Of a DNA stretch of 64,000 nt, positions 28,601-40,600 are shown piece after piece. The DNA comes from Siphonodentalium dalli (taxonomy: Eukaryota > Mollusca > Scaphopoda > Gadilida > Siphonodentaliidae): the NCBI GenBank assembly GCA_032622095.1, contig CP136066.1, positions 91,719,319-91,783,318 of the forward strand. The letters are read 5' to 3'. Made by a program: the position numbers and the translations under genes. The notes under the pieces were generated by a model, which was given only the letters and a program-made list of their open reading frames with translations, was not told the origin of the DNA and searched no databases. The first letter of the stretch is position 1, and each line of letters opens with the position of its first letter.

Positions 28601-31600
28601 TTCAGATACCCTCTCTCAAAACTCCCCTTAGGTTGAAATGGGTGAAACCTTTGATATATCTCAGTCATATCAGTAAAAAAAATGGGAGACTCGCATATAT
28701 AAGAGAATGCATTGGCACAGGGTATCTGCAAAATTTCAGGAAGCTCCAGTCATGGAACAGTTAACATACCTCCAAATGAATAATTGACCATTCCATTGTA
28801 TACTTTTATAACTGAGTGGGAGATTCCATTTATTATAGAAAGAGTAAATTACTATTTTATTTTCAGATCTATTCTGTAGTTGACAGTACACTGAGAGTTG
28901 AGCTGATAGTGAAGAGAGGACCACATCCACAGATCTCGGTCAATTCTAAATTGGTCGAGGGTAAATTTGCAGAGTATACTGAGGAAAGCTTTGCCTCAAA
29001 GGTACGGTTTTATGGGCAGAGAAATTCAAGATTACTATTAGCTATTATTTTTATGTTATTGTTTGGTTTGTGTACACACATTTGCTTGGTGAGTTTTCCT
29101 ATGAAAATTGAAGTTGAGATGTCACTTGGGAGTCCTTTCATTTATCCCATGTATACCTTGGAAACAGGGATTTTTTTAGACAACGACAGGGGGTCGAAAA
29201 TTGGCACAATTCCCAATCAAAAATAGTAAGATTTATTCACTATTTCTGACCTCGAAATTCTCAATTCACAGAAAGTCTCTTGTTTTCTGAACAAAAGATA
29301 GGACTTCCCATTCATTTTACAGTAATGCCCAAAGTAATTGACCACTTAACCACAGCAGCATTATGGGTAATTTTTCAAGATTTAGTCGGAAATATGGCTT
29401 GTTGCCATTCATCGGAAAGCTCTCGCCATATTTTCCGACTAAATCCTGAAAAATTACCCATAATTCTGCTGTGGTTAAGTGGTCAATTACTTTGGGCATT
29501 ACTGTATGATGATTTTCATGTCCTCGGAGTACAATTGCATAAACTAAGAGTATAAAAAATACATTAAATTATTTGATTACACTGAGTTTCACAATGAAAA
29601 TGCTCATTCCTATATTTTCTATACATTCCCAAATATAAGCCTCTGTGTCGCAAATGTTTCCAATGGAAAGGGCCCAGGACTCTTATCAAAATGGATAGAA
29701 AATCCCTTGTAAAAGAACTGATTTAACCCTTTCATGATGGGAGCCCAGCTGGTGCAGCATTAAATATCCTGTGCCAGGGCATTCTCTTATATATGCGAGT
29801 CGCACATAGCATATATAAGAGAATGCATTGGCCTAACAATATTTACCCTGCCCTTGTAAGCAAGGCTAGGCCAATACATTCTCTTATAAATGCTATGTGC
29901 GACTCGCATATTTAAGAGAATGCATTGGCACAGGGTTTTCGCAAAATTTCTGGAAGCTCCAGTCATGGAAGGGTTAAGAACTTCTCATTTATCCAGCTAG
30001 AATAAAAAGCAAACCTGAAAGTTTTTAGCGATTAAAACACAACCACATTCCCTTAAAATTGTGCAATATAACATTGTTAGTCACATCCAATGTTTCATTT
30101 GTTATTTATTAGTAGTGGAATTTCCTCAGGTATCTCATTGTCAATTATGTATCTCATAACTAATCTTGAAAATATTTTGTTTGTTCGTTATTTAGACACC
30201 CGTTTATATGTTATCTGTCTGTCCGTCTATCTTAATATTTTTATTTATGACTAACCTGTAATTCCAGTTTAGAGTATTTGATCAGAATGAATGTTGATAT
30301 ATTTGTTTCTCAGCCAAAAATACAGGTCAATTTCAATGCGTTTGGTCAAATAATATTTTTCATGAGTAACGTCCCTTTTTGGAGTCATATAATTACCTGA
30401 TTTGATAACATTTTGATTTCTGACTGATAACTCCAGTTTGGATGATGTGATTGAAAATAAAGTTGGTACATGTGTTTCTGAACCAAAATTACATTCAAAT
30501 TCAAACATTCAAATATAGCAAATGATTTTTGACTGAAATCCCTCAGGTTACATTCATGTTTTGAGTGGGCTACAAATCTTTGTGTCTCACTCAAGCATGG
30601 ATGGTAACTATGTATGGAAACATGGTCCCATCTATTCGATATCGGATTACTCTTGTGTAATTTAGCAATGTATAGTCTGTGTTATTCATGGTTATATTCA
30701 TTATTACAGAGAAACCACGAGATGAGGGAGAAGTGCAACACCCTCGCTGTCGAGGGTTTTTTTGATGAGATACCAAACTTTACTCAGAGAAACTATCTCG
30801 AAGTTGAAATGAAGGCTGGATCCTCGCGGCGGGGAGGTCAAAGGGTGAGAAAGTTAAGCCTGTCTTACTGACGGCATTATTCCATGCTTATGTACAGACT
30901 AGGCACATATGTAAAAATGTCATATTTCAGATTGGTATTGAATTGGATATGTTTTATCACAGATGAGTAGTTTAGCCACACATATGTGTAACTTGTAACC
31001 TGTCTTACTGTGGTATTGCTATGGAGATATACATGGTAGGAAAAGTCACATGAGTTTGCGGCGCTAAACCTACACGTCATTGATATATATCGGCCCAATG
31101 TGTAGCAAAAAGTGTAAACAATAGTCGGATGGTGAGGAAAAGCTGTCCACACTTTTATCATTGATACGCATAATTGGCTTCAATCAAGATAAGATCTTAC
31201 TGCACAGGCTAATCCCATTTTTGTATTGCATGCACAGTGTTGGTCGCTCATTGGGTTATTCAAAGATTGGATTATCGCTACAAGTTCCATATGCTACATG
31301 TTGGACACAAACCTTCCACATGCACCGATCCTGTTTGTGTAGACAAAATGGTCATAAAACTCAGCTGCAGGTGACTTTTGATGGCAAAGGCAACAGACAT
31401 TACAAGCACGTTGGGCTAAACTTGGCTACTGTTGGAATGAATTGAGTTATGGTTTCACATAATTACTGTATCTGAGAAGGCTTCCAAATGAAATGGCCCT
31501 GTATGCACATGTAGACAAAATTGCCATAGGACTCTGGTGACTTTCGATGCCAAAGGCTACACACATTACAAGTTACATGCACATTTGGCTGAACTTTACT

Positions 31601-34600
31601 ATTATTGGAATTAATTGAGTTATGGTCTCACATTATTATCTTAGAAAGCTTTTGGTTCAGTGGGGTTTGGAGATTTAAAATTCAAATTTTTTGTTGGTCA
31701 TGTTGTGTAATAAAATCGACCTAATTTTTTGTTAATGATGGTAGCATCTCTCTGTCCGTCTGTGTCACAATGTAAACGTTATCCGACTTTTACCAACATT
31801 AGTTTGTGCAGTTATACAGATTACTCGTGTAATTATACAGATTGATAAATTAAGTCACACATTATTTTTGGGGTATATTTTCCAATTTGTTGGATATATA
31901 TATTGACATAATGTTGGTATATTGAACATTTTGCGAAAATACTCTTGTGTTATGACCCTGTGTGCTCCACATGTGAGCATGATTGCACATATAATCTAAG
32001 ACATATTCCAGCATGGAGTCAAAACATGACTATGGTAGTCACTGTCTGAAGTCTTCTAAAAGTGAGAGGAGTTATAAATGAATGCCGAGTCTGAAGTTAG
32101 GTATCCTCTTATGTCACCGTCATAGCTGTTGAACGTGACATTAACCCTTTGAGTGCCAGGGGCCAATCTTATCGGCCCTAAACCTACAAAATAAGTCTGT
32201 TAAAGAATATAAGAATAAATTATTAAAATTGTAAAAAATTGTAAAAAAAAAAAAAAAAAAAATGTTAGGCCAATGCATTCTCTTATATATGCGAGGCGAC
32301 CTATGGTCGACTCGCATATATAAGAGAATGCATTGGCACAGGGTATATGGGTTGATATAAAAATCGACCTGCCACTCAAAGGGTTAAACCTCAATTAACC
32401 CTTTCCTGATGGCTGGTGCAGCATTAGAGATCCTGTGCTAGTGCATTCTCTTATATATGCGAGTCTCCCATAGGCAGCCTCGCATGTATAAGAGAATACA
32501 CTAGCTTACAAGGTCAAGGTAAATATTGTTAGGCCAATGAATTCTCTTATATATGAGAGGTGCCCTATGGGAAACTCATATATAAGAGAATGCATTGTGT
32601 TATGTCGCATAATATTAATATACTGACATGAGCAAAATCATTCCTTGAACAGGCCATGTTTCTTTAATTTTATTATGAAGGTATTTATACCCCCCGCAAC
32701 GAAGTTGGGGGGGGGGGGTTATACTGGAATCAGCTCGTCCGTCCATCGTCCGTCCTTGGACACAAATTTGTCCGGAGTTTTTCTCAGTCGTTTTTTGATC
32801 AATTTCCATGAAACTTCGCACAGACATCAACCACCATGGGAACCTATGCACCTACGATTATGACGTCTGTCAGACTTTTTTTGGTGGAGTTATCCCCCCT
32901 TTTTCGACATAGAAAATTTTCGCAACATGTATAATTTTGTCCGAGCTTTTATTCCTACATATTTTGGTCAATTTTTTTTAACTTGGCACAGATATTTAGT
33001 ACCATGGGAACCTGTGCACCTGCGATTATGACGTCTGTCCGACTTTTTTTTGTGGAGTTATTCCCCTTTTTCGACTTAAGAACATTTTTGCAACATAATT
33101 TTGTCCGAGCTTTTATTCCTACATTTTTCGGTCAATAGGTTTAAGATTAGGGTTAGGATTGTGCACCTGCAATGGGAACTGTTATTTTATTATTTTAACT
33201 AAATGTTTACTGACATGTAAAACATCTTAGTATTTTAAAAACACGGGAGGTATCCTTAGTCCCATTGGGACAGTCACACCTCTAGTTTTGTTTGGTTGGA
33301 ATACGAAATATTTGCTTCTCCAAACTTTGTGAACAGGTCAATCATTTAAGAAATGAAGTTAATCCTCAATTTGTTTGGGATACTTTGTAATGGAGTTTGT
33401 GAGGCAGTTACAACACATGAATAAAGCGAGAATGAGACATTGCAAGTGGAGAGTAGAATGACCTAATTGTAATTCAAGTCAATTATTTGTCGCTGAGACA
33501 GGCATTCTGATTGGCCGAGAGCTGCTAACTTTAGTTTTCAATTCACCAGCATCGGTTGCTGAAGCGTGCACAAATAATAAATGAGCATGGTGTATTTGAC
33601 AACGCTCGTAAAATACGCTACCGCACTGCTATGGGTCATGTAATCGAGTCGACTGGAACGTTGTTTTCTATAGACGCGGTTAACAGGAAGTTGTTCTGGT
33701 GCTGCACAAGCCTTGAAATAGTGTGTCTGTCATTTGGGGACCTCATTCTGCTTACACCTTTAGCAGAATGAGGTTCCCAGAGGGTGAATTTGGTGATGCT
33801 AGCCCACTATGCGGGGTAGCATCACTAAATTCACCCTCTGGGGCCCTCATTCTGCAAATGACAGACACACTATTTCAAGGCTTGTGCACATGGAATAGAT
33901 CCACATATTTGATCACCGAAAAAGGATATCTCACTTAAAAGCATGTCATGTCGATTAAAAAGTGCTTTTCATGAGTTTAAAACAAAATTGTTGATGGATT
34001 GAATTAATACGGAGATAAAGGTACCCTGTTTATTTGAATATTCGGGAATTCGAGCATAAAAACAATTTGTGAATGCGTCGTCAAGTCGGCTTTTCACAAA
34101 CTCTCTTCATGCTCAAATCCCCAAATATCCAACTGAACAGAGTACGTTTATCTCCTAAATATGCCATTCCCAAGTACTGATTCATCCATCCGTATAGTGT
34201 ATAACAATGTTTCTATTACTCATATATATTGTAAATAAAAATATCCTAACATATTGCCCATATTTACTTCTAGGTGAGACTAACAGGTCCAAACAATCCG
34301 AATGAGATGGAATTTGTGGGAATGAGCAATGTGTGTCGTTTGAGGTAATTTAATGAAGTGGTAACTGTACATTGAAAATCTGACTGATCTTCATTGACAT
34401 TATCACCTCCTATACATCTTATACTGTGTTTTCCCTCACCCATGTGACATTGTCACCTCCTGTACTTACTTTGTCCATGGTGGAAGTTATATCTTCCCTA
34501 ATAGAGAATAGTTAAATAGTAAACTGGTGGCTATTTGTGTGATCAAAAGCTTTATGCAATTGAGGAACATAAATACCACGGTCAGTAAATAGATGTCCTC

Positions 34601-37600
34601 GCGTTTAGAAAAAAAACTACATTTTTAGCCGACAAGTTAAACTATTTACAAAAAGCCATTCTCGGCGTGGAGAGCCTGTCGATTTCCCCAATTTCACATG
34701 GACAATCATGTGTCAAGCTTGTGACCCAATTACCCAACAGAAATAAAATTGCAAAAATGAAATGCAGTTTAGCCAAAAGGATACCACACGAAATGATCTC
34801 CCTATGGGAGACTCGCATATATAAGAGAATGCATTGGCACAGGGTTTTTGCAAAATTTCAAGAAGCTCCAGTCATTGAAGGGTTAACTACCCCTCACCCT
34901 TACTATCCACATATCAGTGAAACAAACATGTCATAATTGTGTTTTATTATTATTATTATTGATTATTGAACATTCATTCCAATTCAATCCAAAAAGGAAA
35001 AAGTAACTAAAAACAATGTTAATTTGAGACTATAGATACTTCCCAGAAGACGAAGCCAAAGCAGAATGAGGTCCCCAGGGGTGAACTTGGTGATGCTAGC
35101 CCACTGTGTGGGATAACATCACTAAATTCACCATCTGCGGGACCTCATTTTGGAAATGACAGACACACTATTTGCAGGCTTGCCCACCATACTCTTGCGA
35201 TTTATAAACAATTTTGATTTATTTTTAAATAAAATGTTCTTGATGATGGTATCCATCCAATGAGAAAAATAAAATTGTTAATTTGTTAATAGTTTTTCCC
35301 AGGGACCAGCCTAGAGGGCGACTTGGGAGATATCTTCTCCCTAAATTGTGTCACTTCTCCCTAATTTTGTCCTAGGGAGAAGCGACATATCTCTCATATA
35401 CAAGATTGCATATGTCCCTACAGCATACTTAACCCTTTCAGTGCCAAGTGCGATTTTTGTATCAACCCATATTTCCTTGATCATTTTTTCAAATTTATTT
35501 ATTATAATAATGTGATACATTGATGGAAAGAGCTCTTTGAACTCTTTCCATCAATGTATCACATTATTATAATCAATAAATTTGAAAAATGATCAAGGAA
35601 ATATGGGTTGATACAAAAATTGGACTTGGCACTGAAAGGGTTAAACTGTATTTTCTTATTATAATGGTGTATTTACTGATTATAAGGTTTTACAAATGGG
35701 CTATTGTATTGCATAATACTTAGCGCATCATAGAATGGAGATACTGGGGTGTACACTAAACTTGAGCCATTATGACTTCTCCCTGATAACAGCCCACTTC
35801 TCCCTGATATTCAAGTATTGAGAAGTGACTTCTCCCTATTTGAAATCTCTAGGCTGGTCCCTGGTTTTTCCTACAGAGTATAATGTTTAGCCTGTCTCTA
35901 TTTTAATTCTCTTCCCAGGTCTATTCGCATTGAACCAGAGAGCGTGAACTCAATAGCCATCGAAGACGAACCCCAGCAAACATTCCAGAGGATGATGTCG
36001 TGCAGCTTCGTCGGGTTGAATCCTGGACATTCGGCTGTGATTTGTCGAGATACGACTATCATGCCAGCTATAGCAGGCTTACCGGCAATCATCCCGCTAA
36101 TCTTCACACCTGCTGCCGAGTTCAGGTAATTTAACCTTTTCTATCCTGAATGGATTCTCCCATTCACTCATAAAGGTATACATTGGAATGGTCTTATTAT
36201 TCATGTGGAGGGATGTTCAGGTAATAAAAGCAGACGACAGACAAACAAAAAGAGATCACAAATGAAGATGGATTTCCATTAATTAATGGGAAATGTTCAG
36301 ATAATATGTTCAACAAACGACCTAAGAGTATTTAGTATATAAAGTGTTAATATGATCATTCAGGGACCCCTATAGCCAATGGGGAAGATCTCAGTCTATA
36401 CAACCAACTGTGAATATTTAATTTTAGTTAAATCAGCCCAAAATATAAGCCCAAAATTTGAACATCTACAGTAATGCTCTAAATAATCGACTCCTTAACC
36501 ACAGCAGAATTATGGCTTGTTGCCATTCATCAGAAAGCTCTCACCGAGAGCTTTCCGATGAAGGGCATCAAGCCATATTTCCGACTAAATCCTGAAAAAT
36601 TACCCATAATTCTGCTGTGGTTAAGGAGTCGATTATTTAGAGCATTACTGTACAGTAATAAAAGTAGATTTATTCAAGGAATCGCAACTGTGTTCTTATT
36701 TTTGAAGGGTTTACCTGATCACTTCAAATTGGGTTTTCATCATAGCATCTTTGCTTTACTTGACAAACAACGTAACTGCCACGTTACCAGGCAAACGCGT
36801 GGCTTTTAGCAATGTCTACTTTGATAGCTTTCAGAATAGGTCAATAGGACAATAACAATCAATGTGTGTATTCTTGAAAAGTATTATATTGTTATTTATC
36901 CACCGCTCACTCCAAATGTTTAACAGTCACTTTAAAGTAAATTACCATCTGTCTTACTTCACAGAACGGACAGGAAGAGAACTCGGTACACTGGTGCCAT
37001 ATGCGGGCTGGGATACGATTCAAGAACAAATGCTCCGATCTTACCAGATCATGATATGGAAATCACGTTTGATGTACAACTAGATCTTTCTGATATCTGC
37101 CAAGTAAGTTTGTTGATTTAGTTTTTTGGAGGGTTTCACTGCTGCTTGGCAAATTTATCAAATTAAAAAATAATTCACATTTGGCAAAAATTATTCGCAT
37201 TTGGCAAAAGTTTTTGGCAAGTGAGTTCTCATTTCCACAAGAGAGTGGATACTATTAATTTAGAATTGGCTGCTTAAACCATTTACAGTAATGCCCTAAG
37301 AAATCAACTCCTTAACCACAGCAGAATTATGAGAGCTTTCCGTTGAATGGCAACAAGCCATATTTCAGACTAAATCCTGAAAAATTACCTATAATTCTGC
37401 TGTGGTTAAGGAGTCGATTATTTAGGGCATTACTGTATGTCATGAATGCCCCATATAAGGCCAAAAAAAGGGGTTTGATTCTCAGGCATAGCCTCATCGA
37501 AAAACATGGCCCTCGTTGGACCATTTTATTTTTATTTTGGATTTCACCGTAGTTGTAAATCGGTAACATGAAAATAGGAAATTGTCACATGGAAATTAGT

Positions 37601-40600
37601 TATGTTTCGAATAGGAGCTAGATACAACTGTGTATGTGTGGGTATTCAACAAAAGACCATAAGCAGCGATAAATATCAGGTTTGTTGTCACCAATGGCTG
37701 TCCAATCACCCAAGTTTATTGGTCAAATGTGTTGAAATATTTTGTAAAAGATCAGCAGGATGTTAGATATTTGACCTTTGCAACCTTTGCACAGTAAGTA
37801 AGTAACACTGCAAGATAGAGCCTTCTTTGAAGTGGCCATGGTTAACTGTAAGAGTCAATTTCCCATAAACCCCATTAATTTCAGCCTGATATCATTTGGC
37901 AAAAAATATTTTAGTATGGAAAAAGTTAATTTTGGGCCAGTGTGGACCATGTTGGATTGATTCACAATTATCTTAAAGCAAATGTTTAGAAATCGGTTCT
38001 AACCTAATCAAATAATTCACAGGACCCTTATAAAATAAAAAATTAAATCTCTGTCCACTACTGACCATAAATTTAACTAGACACATTTCATCTTGTATTT
38101 GATATTTCCCCTTGTTATTTCTGATAATATTAAAGTTTTCTATTTGGTTTGTTTAAATTGTATGTAATTGAGTTGTACAACAGACTGTTTAAAATTCCTT
38201 TAACACATTGTCATGAAAAGTCATTTTCCACACCCAACAAAGTTGATAATTCTAGAGTAGATGCATAAATACCTGCCTGCAGGCCTTAAAAAGTGTAAAT
38301 AAAAACATACCTGCTGGGTAATTTTGCAGATATTAAAAGAAATATAAAAACCTGCCTGCCTTCCCATTTTGAAACAGATAATCAACTTTGTGTGGCCTAA
38401 TTATTAAGCTTTGTTATGTTGTTACTTCAGATAAATGGTGTGCGGTTAGCTGTTGACATAATTCTAGAGAAGGATGCACAGGTCTCAAGTTGGGGACCCG
38501 ATGCCGTACAGCGGTTACAGGAAGAGGCACGCAAGAAACTACTCGAGTAAGTCAAACATTCATGCAGTTATTGTCATATAAATAAAGAGAATATCCAGTT
38601 AACATAGATAGTACGCATGCCCTTATATAGACCAAGTTTCCTTCGACGTAAACCATCTAGTGAAATCGGTAGGGATGATACTGATTTACGTCGAAGTACA
38701 GTCGCCTTCCTCTTCAAAATTAGGGACTTTACGCCCAGATCCAGGTGGTGGGATTTTTCTTAAATTTTAATCGACTTTATAATACAAATCAATACAAAAT
38801 GCAAGATTTATCGGAAAGAGTGATATCTTATGGTCATAAGGATGTATTATAATCTAAAATTTATGTTTAATTACGCACAGAATATGCTATGTAATTAGGA
38901 ATAACTTGCGTTTGATCTGTGATTGTTAATGCTAAGATAATACCCGAACTGTTACAAAGTCATGATGTCAAATGAGTTTGTTTTCTTTTGAAATTATGTA
39001 ACCATTGTGATAAAATATATATTTTCCATTATATTTCTAGTTTCATTTGACAACTCTTGTGGAGTTCAGACCAAATATAAATCTTTCTTTGGAATAAACC
39101 AAGTTACTTTCACAATTGTGACATTTTATTACTGTCATATTGGTGTTTTTAGATGAGAGGTAGACATAAGTCCTCTATAGAAAAGAAAGGCAACCATAGT
39201 TTGATGTAAACCAGTATTCGAGGCTGAATTTAGTGTGATATTTGCAGATTGAGGTCCCCTGAGGGTGAATTTTGTGATGCTATCCCGCAAGGTGGGCTAG
39301 CCCCTATGGGAACCTCATTATGCTCAGGCCTCATCTTTTGGAAAGTATCTATAATCTCAAATTAACATTGTTTTTAGTTCTTTTTTCCTTCTCTTCAGTT
39401 TCTATATCTAATTTGCAGAAGATAAAATGCATGATCAAGGTCACAGGTATTATAGACGTCAGCATTTTTCTCTACAAAAGCAACATTTTATTTTTTATTG
39501 ATCTGTAATTGCAGCACTATGTGACCAAATAATCATAGTTTTCAAAAAAGTTTGGTTCGCCGTCGTATTTGAGATTAGTGAACACAGAAAAACATTTAAA
39601 GTTGATAAATCAAATTTATTTGGTTGGTACCCGAAACGTCTGTCCAATGAAAAATAAAAAAATAAAACAATCCAACCCCTAAATCACCGAAATCTATACT
39701 CTAATCATCAAACTAAATAGCCCTATTGTCAAACAGACGTTATTTCACGAAGGACAGATAATTTGGGTGTGGTACTCAACATACATCGAGTTTAATAACG
39801 ATTTTTGTCTTTTTTTTCCGTCAGTTTTACATGATTCTTTTCGGGGCAGGCCATTTTGAAAGTGCGAAACAAACTCGAAAAACGCTGCAGTAAATGACTC
39901 CAAAATGAAATAATTTTACATCGATAAAAAAAAATGTTTTATCTAATTCCTTATCTAGTGGGTATTATATATAGACTGCATGATTTTTGTCATTAAGAAT
40001 GCCGGATATAAATTAAAAGAGAGATATTAAAATTAATTTAATAAAGTTCAAGTTAGTTTCGCTTTCAGTTTTGCAAAATGGCCTCACGCGAAAAGAAATC
40101 TGTAAAACTGACGAAAAAAAAGGACATAAATCAGCATAAATCGTTATTAAAATCGATGTATGTTGAGTACCACCCCCAAATTAGCTGTACTTCATGAAAC
40201 AACGTCTGTTTGACAATAGGGCTATTTAGTTTGATGATAATAGTATATATTTCGGTGATTTAGGGGTTGGATTATTTGATTTTTCATTGGACGGACGTTT
40301 CGGGTACAAAAAAATAAATTTCATTGACAACTTCGAATGATTTTCTATGCTCACTTGTTTAAAGTACGACGGAAAGCTAAACTTTAACAAAAAATATGAT
40401 TACTTGGGCACATAAAATGCTAGAATTCCAGATCAATTTGATAAAAAAAATTGCTTTTGTGAGGATGATTTTTGACCTCCTATTTCACTATCAGCCTTGA
40501 TACTTAGCTTTATATATTTTTATTAATTTTTTTTTTGGCCAAATACATGTGATCAAGGTGACTAATGGGTGAACATCACCAACTTCAACTGGGGAATTTC

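Noticed and set aside
33541-33700. Possible extra exon (acceptor-like attcaccag followed by an open frame of 71 codons)
   Set aside because: Exons 13 and 14 already join in phase 0, no suitable donor fits, and the frame runs into a family C element.
37122-37944. Exact target duplication for the probable hAT-like element at 37129
   Set aside because: The flanks TTTTTTGG and TTGGATTG do not match well, so the element is listed only as probable.
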